A stretch of 64,000 bases of DNA from Rhodoblastus sp963727035 (GTDB lineage Bacteria > Pseudomonadota > Alphaproteobacteria > Rhizobiales > Beijerinckiaceae). Of this stretch, positions 31,864-41,173 are shown piece by piece. The notes under the pieces were generated by a model. It was not told the DNA's origin, did not search any database, and worked only from the letters and a program-made list of their open reading frames with translations. The translations under genes were made by a program, and so were the position numbers. The stretch is from positions 123,603-187,602 of the forward strand of contig CAVSEY010000028.1 of assembly GCA_963727035.1 (NCBI GenBank). The letters are read 5' to 3'. The stretch's first letter is position 1. Each line of letters starts with the position of its first letter.

Positions 31864-31907
31864 GCGCTCTCCTTTGGAGCCTGTTACGGCGTGAAGGCCG
31901 AAAAGGC

Positions 31908-32465
31908 TCAGCGCCCATAGGTCCCGGTCAGGGTGGCCTTGTCCAGGACGTTGGCGTTGATCATGTATCCGGCGACCGAGGCGGTGGCGTGGGGCGGCAG
32001 GGCGAGCTTGTCCACCTTCAGGGCGTAAATGGTGAAATTGTAATGGTGCGGCTTGTCGCCCTTCGGCGGACAGGGGCCGCCATAGCCGGGAACGCCGAAA
32101 TCGTTCGCGACCTGCTTCGCGCCCGCCGGCAGGCCGGAGCCGCTTTTGGCGCCCGTCCCCTGCGGCAGGCCGGTCACATTGGCGGGGATGTCATAGACCA
32201 CCCAATGCCAGAAGCCGGCGCCGCCCGTCGGCGCGTCGGGATCGTGAAGCAGGATGGCGTAGCTTTTGGTTCCCGCCGGCGGGTCGCGCCAGGTCAGGGC
32301 CGGCGAGAGATTGCCGCCCTTGCAGCCGAAACCATCGTAAACGAAGGTCTCGTCGATTGTTCCACCGCCCGGCATGATGTCGGGGCTTCTCAGTTCGAAA
32401 GCCGCGGCAGGCGCCGCAGTCGTCGCAAGCAGCAGGGTTGAAGCCAAAAAGCGTTTCAACGCCAT
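31908..32465 (-). CDS. YbhB/YbcL family Raf kinase inhibitor-like (PEBP) protein
   Basis: 185 residues with a cleavable signal peptide (FLASTLLLATTAAPAAAFEL). Phosphatidylethanolamine-binding-protein fold: NLSPALTWRDPPAGTKSYAIL, then DPDAPTGGAGFWHWVVYDIP (the DPDAP ligand pocket), GYGGPCPPKGDKPHHYNFTIYAL and LTGTYGR at the end. All are conserved in bacterial YbhB proteins. Probably periplasmic; the ligand is unknown. Confidence 0.92.
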   Translation of the reverse strand: MALKRFLASTLLLATTAAPAAAFELRSPDIMPGGGTIDETFVYDGFGCKGGNLSPALTWRDPPAGTKSYAILLHDPDAPTGGAGFWHWVVYDIPANVTGLPQGTGAKSGSGLPAGAKQVANDFGVPGYGGPCPPKGDKPHHYNFTIYALKVDKLALPPHATASVAGYMINANVLDKATLTGTYGR

Positions 32466-32504
32466 TCCCTCTTCCTTTCATGGTTGATTCGAAGTCCGCG
32501 CCAA

Positions 32505-33476
32505 TCATGCGGAATTCGTATGACGCGTCATCCGCGCCAAGACCCCGCGAATGAAAGCCTCGGTCTCGGCCGGATGAGCCACGGGCAGCATATGCCCGCC
32601 GGCGATGCGACGCAGCTCGGCCTGCGGCGCCTCGGCGCAGAAATCCGCGCCCTGGCGCTCGGGGTCGAGCAGACGGTCGCTTTCGCCGAAGAGGACGCCG
32701 ATCGGCAGATCGAGCGCGCCATAGCGCCGGGTCATCTCCGGCAATTCACGCGGCTGCGTCAAGACATCGCGCGCTCCGGCGAGCAAAGCCGAAGGCCGTG
32801 CGGCCAGCAGGCCGCCGCCCCGGCTCCAGAACCGCGCCGGCATGGAATCGGGCGCGAAAGCCATGTCGCGCGCAAGGCCCGCGCGCATCAGCGTCGCCAC
32901 CGGCCCCAGGGTCCAGGCTCCGAGCCAGATCACAAACCGGCTGCGCCGCGCCAGGTCGCCGGTGAACTTCTGCGTCCCGTCGACGACATGGGTCAGCGGG
33001 GCGACCAGCGCCAGGGCGCCGATCTTGGCGAAATGGTCGAGAGCAAGCGCCAAGGCGACCGCGCCGCCCAGCGAATGGCCGACGACCACAGGCTTTTCCA
33101 GGCCCAGCGCCTCGATCGCCCGCGCGATGATCGCGGCCTGTTCGGCCAAGGTCTGGGGATGGGCGGTCTCGGAATAGCCCGACCCCGGCCGGTCGATCAG
33201 CACGACGCGGCGTTCGGGGAAACGCGCGGCGAGCGCATAAGCGAATTCATTGAGCTGACCGAGCAGGCCATGGATGAAGACGAGCGGCGGCTCGCCCTGG
33301 CCCGGCTTGTCGCCGCTGTCCGCGACATGGAGACGCGCTCCCCCGACCACGATGAAACGGCCGATGGGCGGAACAAGCCGCTCGATGAAGCGGGCCAGCG
33401 CCCAGTTGAACAGCACCAGCGCGCCGAGCGCGATCAGTCCGTAAACGACCAGCCAGAACGCGGCGAGGATCAGCAT
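32505..33476 (-). CDS. Alpha/beta-fold hydrolase with N-terminal membrane anchor
   Basis: 323 residues. One N-terminal hydrophobic helix (LILAAFWLVVYGLIALGALVL) is followed by an alpha/beta hydrolase domain: VFIHGLLGQLNEF (oxyanion region), DRPGSGYSE, nucleophile elbow VVGHSLGGAVALAL (Ser near residue 147), acid VLFGESDRLLDP and a late GGHMLPVAHP histidine. This completes the Ser-Asp-His triad. Substrate unknown. It begins 13 bases after the pepF-type gene stop on the same strand. Confidence 0.88.
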   Translation of the reverse strand: MLILAAFWLVVYGLIALGALVLFNWALARFIERLVPPIGRFIVVGGARLHVADSGDKPGQGEPPLVFIHGLLGQLNEFAYALAARFPERRVVLIDRPGSGYSETAHPQTLAEQAAIIARAIEALGLEKPVVVGHSLGGAVALALALDHFAKIGALALVAPLTHVVDGTQKFTGDLARRSRFVIWLGAWTLGPVATLMRAGLARDMAFAPDSMPARFWSRGGGLLAARPSALLAGARDVLTQPRELPEMTRRYGALDLPIGVLFGESDRLLDPERQGADFCAEAPQAELRRIAGGHMLPVAHPAETEAFIRGVLARMTRHTNSA

Positions 33477-33489
33477 GGGCGCTCCCGGT

Positions 33490-35325
33490 TCAGGCGGGCA
33501 GGCTTTCCAGCTCGTCGATCAGCCCCTCGATCATCGACAGGCCGATGTCCCAGAAGGCGGGATCGCGCGCGTCGAGGCCGAAGGGCGCAAGCAGTTCCGA
33601 ATAATGTTTCGAGCCGCCCGCCGAAAGCAGAGCGAAATATTTTTCGACAAAGCCGGGCTCGGCCTTCTGATAGACGCCGTAAAGCGAATTCACCAGACAA
33701 TCGCCGAAGGCATAGGCATAGACATAGAAGGGTGAATGGATGAAATGCGGGATATAGGTCCAGAAGGTCTCATAGCCCGGCATGAGCTCGATCGAGGGTC
33801 CAAGGCTCTCCGCCTGCGCCGCCGTCCACAATTCGCAGATGCGCTCGGCCGTCAACTCGCCCTGGCGGCGCTCCTCGTGGAAGCTGCGCTCGAAGGAATA
33901 GAAGGCGATCTGCCGCACCACCGTATTGAGCATGTCCTCGACCTTGGAGGCGAGCAGGGCGCGACGCTCGCGCGGCTCCTTCGCTTCCGCCAGCAGCGCC
34001 CGGAACGTCAGCATTTCCCCGAAGACCGAGGCGGTTTCGGCAAGCGTCAGCGGCGTCGGGGCCATCAGCGGGCCGTTGGGCGCCGCCAGAACCTGATGCA
34101 CGCCATGGCCAAGCTCATGAGCGAGCGTCATCACGTCGCGCGGCTTGCCCTGGTAATTGAGCAGGACATAAGGGTGCACGGAGGTGCTGGTGGGATGGGC
34201 GAAGGCGCCCGGCGCCTTCCCCGGCCGCACCGGGGCGTCGATCCACTGGCGGTCGAAGAACGCTTGAGCGATTTCCGCCATTTCCGGCGCGAAGGCGCGA
34301 TAGGCGCCAAGCACCGCGGCGCGCGCCTGGGACCAGTCGTAGACCGCGCGCGGCGCGTCGGGCAAAGGCGCGTTGCGGTCCCAATGGCGCAGCTTGTCCT
34401 TGCCGAACCAGCGCGCCTTCAGACGGTAATAGCGATGCGAGAGGCGCGGATAGGCGGCGCGCACCGCCGCCACCATGGCGTCCACCACTTCCGGCTCGAC
34501 GCGGTTGGAGAGATGGCGCGAGGCGGCGACATCCTTGAAGCCGCGCCATTGATCGGAAATTTCCTTGTCCTTGGCCAGCACGTTGGAGATCAGCGTGAAG
34601 ACGCGCAGGTTTTCCTTGAGCGTGGCGGCGATGGCGTCGGAGGCCTTCTCGCGCAGCTTTTCGTCGGGATCCTGGAACAGGCTGAGCGCCGGCTCCAGGG
34701 TCATTTCCTGGCCGTCGACCTCGAAGCGCAGCGACGCGATGGTCTCGTCGAACAGCCGGTTCCACGCGGAATGGCCGGTCACCGATTTTTCGTGGAACAG
34801 CCGCTCGATGCGGTCGTCGAGCTGATAAGGCCTTTCCCGCCGCAAATCCTCGATCCACGGGCGGTAATGGATGAGCGGCTCCTCTTCCATCGCCTTGGCC
34901 AGAGCGATGTCGTCGAGCCGGTTCAGTTCGAGCTGGAAGAACAGAAGGTCGGTCGAGGCCGCCGTCACTTTCTCCTGCGCGTCGCCATAGAATTTGGCCC
35001 GGACCGGGTCGATGGTGTTTTCGGTGTAGGACAGGCCGGCGAAGGACATGAGCCGTGTCGCCAGATCGTCGATGGCCTCGTAGCGCGCGATCGCCGCATG
35101 CAGCCTTGCCGGAGCGTCGCGCGCGGCCAGCAGGCCCGCGAGCGCGCCGCGATAGACCGCCGCGAATTCCCGGCATTCATGGCCGAGGCGTTTCATATCC
35201 TCGGCGAAGCGCGGGCTGTCCAGCCCTTCATAGAGGTCGTCGAGCCGCCAGCGCGGCAGATCTTCGACTGGCGCGGCGCCGGAGTCTTGCGCGCTACGGA
35301 CCGGGGGGGGTGAAGGATGGAACAT
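33490..35325 (-). CDS. pepF: M3 family oligoendopeptidase (PepF type)
   Basis: Cytosolic zinc metallopeptidase of about 611 residues that degrades short peptides. The active-site MTLAHELGHGVHQ (HExxH) and the downstream glutamate in TASVFGEM are clear. The N-terminal all-helical part (WRLDDLYEGLDSPRF, YTENTIDPVRAKFYGDAQEK) and GKAPGAFAHPTSTSVHPYVLLNYQG match oligoendopeptidase F. I start at ATG 35325 (MFHPSPP), since the extension to 35370 lacks similarity. A run of eight G at about 35302-35309, codons for the Pro-rich start, is a weak point of the sequence. Confidence 0.9.
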   Translation of the reverse strand: MFHPSPPPVRSAQDSGAAPVEDLPRWRLDDLYEGLDSPRFAEDMKRLGHECREFAAVYRGALAGLLAARDAPARLHAAIARYEAIDDLATRLMSFAGLSYTENTIDPVRAKFYGDAQEKVTAASTDLLFFQLELNRLDDIALAKAMEEEPLIHYRPWIEDLRRERPYQLDDRIERLFHEKSVTGHSAWNRLFDETIASLRFEVDGQEMTLEPALSLFQDPDEKLREKASDAIAATLKENLRVFTLISNVLAKDKEISDQWRGFKDVAASRHLSNRVEPEVVDAMVAAVRAAYPRLSHRYYRLKARWFGKDKLRHWDRNAPLPDAPRAVYDWSQARAAVLGAYRAFAPEMAEIAQAFFDRQWIDAPVRPGKAPGAFAHPTSTSVHPYVLLNYQGKPRDVMTLAHELGHGVHQVLAAPNGPLMAPTPLTLAETASVFGEMLTFRALLAEAKEPRERRALLASKVEDMLNTVVRQIAFYSFERSFHEERRQGELTAERICELWTAAQAESLGPSIELMPGYETFWTYIPHFIHSPFYVYAYAFGDCLVNSLYGVYQKAEPGFVEKYFALLSAGGSKHYSELLAPFGLDARDPAFWDIGLSMIEGLIDELESLPA

Positions 35326-35502
35326 GGCGCGGCCAAGCCTCTGCGAGAATCGCGTGAAAGGGCAAATCACAATATTGGGCGGATGCGGCGGGGATCAACC
35401 CGGTTGCGCCGAACATAGGGTCGAGACGGCTCCTGGCGCGTGAGGAAAGCCGACGCAGGCGCGAGATCGAAAAATCGCTGCCCAGGAAATTGATCACGAA
35501 AT

Positions 35503-36282
35503 TCATTTGGTCGCGATCACATAGGCGAAACTCGAAACCGCCCGCCAGTCGCGGCGTTCGGCCAGACGGTTGAACGCCGCGTCGATCTGTTTCAACCCCG
35601 GAATCTTCCAGAAATAGGCGTAACCCCAGAAGGGCAGCACGACCGCGTCGGAAAAGCCCGCCTGGCGCAGCATCGGCATGAGCTTGCGCTCGCTGCTGAA
35701 GCAATGATCGTAATAGGCGGGGAATTTTGGATCGCCGCCGTCGGGCTTGCGCTCGGGAAACAAGCATTCCAGGAGGGCCCGGGACAGGCGCTCGGGCATC
35801 AGACGGTTCAGCGTATAGGGAACGGCGTAAAGGGTCGGGAAAAAGGACACGGCCACGCCGCCCGGCGCCAGAACTTCGCCGATATTGCGCCACATCGCCG
35901 GAACATCCGGCACATGCTCCATCACCATGCGGCAATAGGCGAGATCATATTTGCCGCGCCCCAGGATGTCCGGCGCGCGCGGCGAGGTGATGTCGCATTC
36001 CATCTTGCCATAGCCCGAAGGCGCCAGGGCGAGTTCGCGGGCGGAAATGTCGTTCAGCGTGATGTCCAGCCCGAGGGCGGCGGCCTCAATCGGCTGGAAA
36101 AGCGGATCGCGCCCGGCGCCGATTTCGAGATGGCGGCGCAGCCCGCGCCCGCGCGAAAGCTCGATGATGGTGGGCTTGTAATTCTCCCAGCACCAATGCC
36201 AGTGCGAAGGATAGCCGAGATCGACGACGATCTTGCGGATGTCGGCGGCAGGCGAGGCGTTCGCGACAAGAGCGTCGGTCAT
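35503..36282 (-). CDS. Class I SAM-dependent methyltransferase
   Basis: 259 residues. The SAM-binding motif I is HLEIGAGRDPLF (about 48-60), motif II LDITLNDIS, motif IV YDLAYCRMVMEHVPD and post-motif VLAPGGVAVSFFPT. The remainder (LYAVPYTLNRLMPERLSRALL) looks like the family that modifies lipids or glycans. It is divergent from a glycosyltransferase 174 bases away, so an envelope or surface-glycan role is possible. Start ATG 36282 (MTDALVANAS); a longer frame reads into the upstream gap. Substrate unknown. Confidence 0.85.
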   Translation of the reverse strand: MTDALVANASPAADIRKIVVDLGYPSHWHWCWENYKPTIIELSRGRGLRRHLEIGAGRDPLFQPIEAAALGLDITLNDISARELALAPSGYGKMECDITSPRAPDILGRGKYDLAYCRMVMEHVPDVPAMWRNIGEVLAPGGVAVSFFPTLYAVPYTLNRLMPERLSRALLECLFPERKPDGGDPKFPAYYDHCFSSERKLMPMLRQAGFSDAVVLPFWGYAYFWKIPGLKQIDAAFNRLAERRDWRAVSSFAYVIATK

Positions 36283-36456
36283 TGCGGCTCCGAAAAGCAG
36301 GCGTGGGAGCCATCTTAACGGAGGCGGCTTAACGGCCTGTTGCCAAAGTGGTCGCCGCCGGCTTTGCGCGCGCCCGGGTCGGGCGCGTTCAAACAAGAAT
36401 AAGACCTTTGCGCCATGCTTGGCCGTCTTCCGGACGCGCGAAAGTTGGAAAGGCCG

Positions 36457-37689
36457 ATGGGCGCCAGGCTTCATATTGTGATCGTCATCGACCACGCCTC
36501 GATCACGGGGGGGCAAGCCAAGGTGGCGCTGCAAAGCGCCATCGCCCTCAAACAGGCCGGGTTCGCGCCGATCGTCTTCGCGTGCGCCGGGCCGGTCGAT
36601 CCGCAACTGGCGCAGGCCGGGGTCGAGGTCGTCTGTCTCGGCCAGCACGATCTGCTCGGCAATCCTTCGGCCGTTGCCGGCGCAGCCCAGGGAATCTGGA
36701 ATTTCACCGCCGCCCGCGAAATGAAAAAGCTTTTGGCGCGCCTGCCGCGCGACCGGACCATCGTTCATGTCCACGGCTGGGCCAAGGCCATGTCGGGCGC
36801 CTTCGCTCCGGCGGTGCGCGCGGCGAGCCTTCCCGCGCTATATACGTTCCACGAATATTTCCTGTACTGCCCCAATGGCGGCTTCTACGATTATCGCAAC
36901 CATCATGTCTGCGGCCTGGAGCCGCTTTCCCGCGCCTGCTGGGCGCATGATTGCGATTCACGCAACTATCCGAGCAAGATCTGGCGCTGCCTGCGGCATG
37001 TCGGCATGGACAATACGGCGGGCATGCCGAAACTTTTTTCGGATTTCATCGTCATTTCGGATTTCCAGTCCGCGATCGTGACGCCGCGCCTGCCGCCGAA
37101 TGCGCGCGTTCATCGCATTTCCAATCCCGTCGACGCCGAGGACCTCGGGCGCAAGGCCGCACCGGCGAGCGGCGATTTCCTGTTCGTCGGGCGGCTCTCG
37201 CCGGAAAAGGGGCTGTTCTATTTCGCCGAAGCGGCGCGAAAGGCCAATGTGACGCCGGTTTTCGCGGGCGACGGCCCCGCGGCGGACGAGCTTCGCGCGC
37301 GCTATCCGGAGGCCAGGCTGCTCGGCTGGAAATCATCGGCGGAGGTCAGGCGATTGATGCGGGGCGCCCGCGCCCTGGTTTTCCCCTCGCTCTGGTTCGA
37401 AGGCCAGCCCCTGACGGTTCTCGAGGCCAAGGCGACCGGCCTGCCGATCGTGGTGTCGGACGCTTGCGCCGGCCGGGACGAAGTGGATGACGGCGAAACC
37501 GGCTTCTGGTTCAGGAGCCAGGACGCCGACGATCTGGCCGACAAGCTCGAACGGCTCAAGGACGACGAACTCGTCATGAAAATGTCGAACGCCGCCCATG
37601 ACCGTTTCTGGGCCGATCCGCCGACCATGGCGCGCCATGTCGCGCGCCTCGGCGCCGTTTACGAGGACATGATGTCGCGGCGCGGCTGA
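36457..37689 (+). CDS. Glycosyltransferase family 4 protein
   Basis: 410-residue GT-B-fold retaining glycosyltransferase. N-terminal domain: LHIVIVIDHASITGGQAKVALQ shortened as the GGxxxxxL acceptor-side motif. C-terminal domain: DFLFVGRLSPEKGLFYFAEAA, LLGWKSSAEVRRLMRGARALVFPSLWFEGQPLTVLEAKA, whose WFEGQPL glutamates correspond to the EX7E donor site. ATG 36457 has GGAAAGG 4 bases upstream and starts directly before the Rossmann strand. Sugar and acceptor unknown; a lipopolysaccharide or exopolysaccharide role is likely. Confidence 0.9.
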   Translation: MGARLHIVIVIDHASITGGQAKVALQSAIALKQAGFAPIVFACAGPVDPQLAQAGVEVVCLGQHDLLGNPSAVAGAAQGIWNFTAAREMKKLLARLPRDRTIVHVHGWAKAMSGAFAPAVRAASLPALYTFHEYFLYCPNGGFYDYRNHHVCGLEPLSRACWAHDCDSRNYPSKIWRCLRHVGMDNTAGMPKLFSDFIVISDFQSAIVTPRLPPNARVHRISNPVDAEDLGRKAAPASGDFLFVGRLSPEKGLFYFAEAARKANVTPVFAGDGPAADELRARYPEARLLGWKSSAEVRRLMRGARALVFPSLWFEGQPLTVLEAKATGLPIVVSDACAGRDEVDDGETGFWFRSQDADDLADKLERLKDDELVMKMSNAAHDRFWADPPTMARHVARLGAVYEDMMSRRG

Positions 37690-37738
37690 GAGACCTTCTC
37701 GGCGCCGCCCCGGGGACGAGCGCGACCAAATCTGCCTA

Positions 37739-37755
37739 TTAACACGGCATTTACC
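37739..37755 (+). promoter_or_regulatory. Possible CtrA site, one mismatch
   Basis: TTAA, 7 bases, TTTACC: one mismatch to the CtrA consensus TTAA-N7-TTAACC. It lies 54 bases before the start of the sigma-54 response regulator. AT-rich words of this kind are rare in this GC-rich sequence, but a single imperfect site is weak evidence. Confidence 0.35.
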
Positions 37756-37808
37756 CTAATCGCGCAGCATGATGGAAGCGACTGCGCTGCTTCAACGAAA
37801 GAACAAGA

Positions 37809-39293
37809 ATGATTTCGACCGTTCTGATCGCCGACGACGATCCCGTCCAACGCCGGCTGCTCGAAGCCATGGTGCGGCGCTTCGGTTACGAGGCGGAATG
37901 CGTCGAGGGCGGCGAAGCGGCGCTGGCGCGGATGCAGGCCATCGGCCAGCCGAGAATCGAATTGCTGATTCTCGATCTCGTCATGCCCGACCTCGACGGC
38001 ATGGGCGTGCTGTTGCGGATGCGCGACCGCGCGATCATGACCCCGGTCATCGTCCAGACCGCTCATGGCTCGATCGAAGCCGTGATTTCCGCCATGCGCG
38101 CCGGCGCGCTCGATTTCGTGGTCAAGCCGGTCGGCGCGGAAAGGTTGCAGATTTCGATCAAGAACGCCCTGCGTTTCGAGGCGCTCGAAGGCGAAGTCCG
38201 CCGCATCGGCCGGAGGGCGACGGGCCAGCTCACCTTCCGCGACATTCTGTCGCACGGCGAGGAAATGGCGCGGGCGATCCGGCTCGGCGAACGCGCGGCC
38301 AAATCCAATATCCCGGTGCTGATCGAGGGCGAATCGGGCGTCGGCAAGGAATTGATGGCCCGCGCCATCCAGGGCGCCTCGGAACGGCGCGGCAAGCCCT
38401 TCGTGACGGTCAATTGCGGCGCCATGCCGCAGAACCTGGTCGAATCGCTGCTGTTCGGCCACGAGAAAGGGGCGTTTACCGGCGCAACCGACAAGCACGC
38501 CGGCAAGTTCGTCGAGGCGCACGGGGGCACCTTGTTCCTGGACGAGGTTGGCGAACTGCCGCTCGAAACCCAGGTCAAGCTGCTGCGCGCCCTTCAGGAG
38601 GGCGAAATCGATCCGGTCGGCGCCCGCAAGCCGGTGCGGGTGGACGTGCGCCTGATTTCGGCGACCAACCAGAACCTGATCGAACTGGTCAAACAGGGCC
38701 GCTTCCGCGAGGATCTTTATTACCGCCTCAACGTCTTCCCCGTCTCCATTCCGCCCCTGCGCGCGCGCCGGGTCGATATTCCCGATCTCGCCCGGCGCTT
38801 CCTCGCCCGTTTCGGCGCCGAGGAGGGGAAAAGAGTGCGCGGGCTCTCCGCCGAAGCCCTGTCCATGCTTTCGACCTATGACTGGCCGGGCAATGTCCGC
38901 CAGCTTGAAAACGCCATGTTCCGGGCGGTGGTCCTGGCCGACGGCGACGAATTGACGGTCGCGGAATTTCCCCAGATCGCCGCTCATGTCGAGGGTTTCG
39001 ACGTTCGCGTGCCGGCGGCGCCGCCGCCGGTTGGCGCGCGCGATGTCCACCGCGAGATCGTGCGCATCGAAGTGCGCGACCCCAATGTCCTGAAACTTCT
39101 GGACGAAAACGGCGACGTGCGCCGCCTGGAATGGCTGGAGGAAAAGGCGATCCGCTTCGCCCTGACGCATTATCGCGGCCAGATGTCCGAGATGGCGCGC
39201 AAGCTTGGCATCGGCCGCTCGACGCTCTATCGGAAAATGAAGGAATATGGCCTCGGCGAGCATGTGCCCGGCGACGGCGTCAACGCCGCGTGA
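37809..39293 (+). CDS. Sigma-54-dependent response regulator (NtrC/AtoC type)
   Basis: 494-residue three-domain regulator. Receiver domain 1-120: acidic pair DD10-11, phosphoacceptor Asp56 (LILDLVMPD), Lys in VVKPVG. AAA+ domain about 145-385: Walker A GESGVGKE, loop 1 GAFTGAT (sigma-54 contact), Walker B GGTLFLDEVGELP, arginine finger region FREDLYYRLNVFP, and WPGNVRQLEN. C-terminal Fis-type helix-turn-helix about 450-482: MSEMARKLGIGRSTLYRKMKEYG. All activating residues are present. The cognate kinase is not in the window. It precedes an L,D-transpeptidase on the same strand; targets are unknown. Confidence 0.93.
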   Translation: MISTVLIADDDPVQRRLLEAMVRRFGYEAECVEGGEAALARMQAIGQPRIELLILDLVMPDLDGMGVLLRMRDRAIMTPVIVQTAHGSIEAVISAMRAGALDFVVKPVGAERLQISIKNALRFEALEGEVRRIGRRATGQLTFRDILSHGEEMARAIRLGERAAKSNIPVLIEGESGVGKELMARAIQGASERRGKPFVTVNCGAMPQNLVESLLFGHEKGAFTGATDKHAGKFVEAHGGTLFLDEVGELPLETQVKLLRALQEGEIDPVGARKPVRVDVRLISATNQNLIELVKQGRFREDLYYRLNVFPVSIPPLRARRVDIPDLARRFLARFGAEEGKRVRGLSAEALSMLSTYDWPGNVRQLENAMFRAVVLADGDELTVAEFPQIAAHVEGFDVRVPAAPPPVGARDVHREIVRIEVRDPNVLKLLDENGDVRRLEWLEEKAIRFALTHYRGQMSEMARKLGIGRSTLYRKMKEYGLGEHVPGDGVNAA

Positions 39294-39494
39294 CTTCGAG
39301 GCCGGCCGGCGTCACATTGCCGTGACCCGCCCGATCTTTCTGCAAAAGGCCGGTTGCGCCCGCGCCCCGCTTGAATTCAGCTACGGGCGCGCATTGATAT
39401 GAAACGGGCCGGGAGAGCGCGACATCCCCCGGTCTCATCGATATTTCCGGGGATTGCGGGCGCGACTCGCGGAAATCGCCTGAAAGGCTGTGGA

Positions 39495-41016
39495 ATGATC
39501 TCGCTCGGTTCATCCGCCGCAAGATTACGGACGGCGATCGCCCTTGCGGCGCTGGCCGCCGCCGGCGCGGCTTTGGCGCAGGCGCAGGCGCCGGCGGCCG
39601 CGCCCGCTCCGGCTCAAGCCCAGACCCCGCCGCCCCAGCAACCCGCGCAAGCCGCGCCGCCGCCCGCGCCCGTCGCGCGGCAGGTCTGGACCACGCCGCC
39701 CGGCCCCGCCAAGCCCGCGATGAACCAGGCCATTCGCGACGCGCTCGCCCGCGACCGGAAACTGGCGGGACGCCTGACCGAGCAGCAAGGCGCCATTCGC
39801 CACGCCGTCGACGCCTATTACGCCAGCCGGGGCGACGCGCCGGTCTGGCTCGACGGGGGCCGCTGGACCTCCCAGGCCCAGTCCGTTTTCGAGCAATTGG
39901 GCCATGCGCCGGAAGACGGGCTCGATCTGAGCGCCTATCGCGTGTTTTCGCTCGGGAGCGGTCCCGATTCGTCGCTCGCGCTCGGCGACGTCGCTTTGTC
40001 CGAGGCCGTCGCCGCCTATGCCTTCCAGGCAAGCGGCGGCCGGGTCGACCCGGCCCGGATTTCAAAAATGATCGGCGCGCGGCCTCGCGGTGGTCTCGGC
40101 GGCGCAGGCGCTCGACGAGACGAGCGGATCCGCCGACGCGGGCCAGGCCTTGCAGGCCTTCAACCCGCCGCAGCCGGGCTATCTTGCGCTGAAAGAGAAA
40201 CTGGCGGAATTGCGGGCGCGGCCGGCCCGGACGGCGCAACTCGCCATGAACGGGCGGCCGCGCTGGATCAGCGACGAAACGACCGGCGCGCTGCGCGGAT
40301 CCAGGCTCGAGGACGAACTCCTCGCCAATATGGAGTTCTGGCGCTGGCTGCCGCGCGATCTCGGCGCCGAAAGAATCATGGTGAATGTGCCGGAATTCAC
40401 GGCGCGGCTTTACCGCGACAATGCGCCGATTCTGGCCGTCCGGGTCATCACCGGCAAGCCGGACAAGCCGACGCCATTGTTTTCCAACAAGATTCAACAA
40501 ATCGTCGTCAATCCGTCGTGGAACGTGCCGCAATCGATCATCCAGAAGGAGATGCTGCCGCATCTCGCGGCCTTGCGCGACCAAGGCTACGAGATCCGGA
40601 CCGTGAACGGGCGCCTTCACATTCGCCAGCCGCCGGGCGAGCGCAACGCCTTGGGACAGATCAAATTCGTCTTTCCCAACGATTACGCCGTCTACATGCA
40701 CGACACCCCGACCCGCAGATTGTTCGCGGCGTCGCGCCGCGCCTTCAGCCATGGCTGCGTGCGGGTCGACCAGCCCTTCAAACTGGCCGAGGACCTGTTG
40801 CAGCCGCAAAACGGCTGGGACGAAGAACGCATCAGGAAATTGATCGGCCCCCACGAGCGCTGGGTGAAGCTGCCGCAGCCCGTGCCGATCCACATCGTCT
40901 ATTTCACGGCGGCGGTGGACGATTCGGGCCAACTCAAACAGTTCGGCGACATTTACGGCTATGACCGCAAGGTCCGCGACACGCTCGGCCTCGGCGGCAA
41001 TGCTCCGAAAGAGTGA
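39495..41016 (+). CDS. L,D-transpeptidase, YcbB type (one frame break)
   Basis: Exported peptidoglycan crosslinking enzyme of about 506 residues when repaired. A signal peptide (LRTAIALAALAAAGAALAQAQA) is followed by a Pro/Ala/Gln linker (to about 75), a helical domain with peptidoglycan-binding-like DGLDLSAYRV, and the YkuD catalytic domain with FVFPNDYAVYMHDTP and SHGCVRVDQP (catalytic Cys and His). PLFSNKIQQIVVNPSWNVP is typical of the large YcbB-like class. The frame shifts +1 at 40084-40091, between ISKMIGARP and VVSAAQALDE. ATG 39495 gives the signal peptide directly; an in-frame ATG at 39399 would add 32 residues. Confidence 0.9.
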
Positions 41017-41173
41017 TCACGGAATCGTGATTTTGCCGCAAAATCGCCGCGAAATTCGATCATTCCGCCACAAGCGGCAAGAAAAACGCCGCCGGGAGAA
41101 TTTTTCCGCCGAGCTGTGGCTTTGCCGACACAGATCATGTATTCAGGCGCCGCTCGGACCTGAAGGCGAGCAA

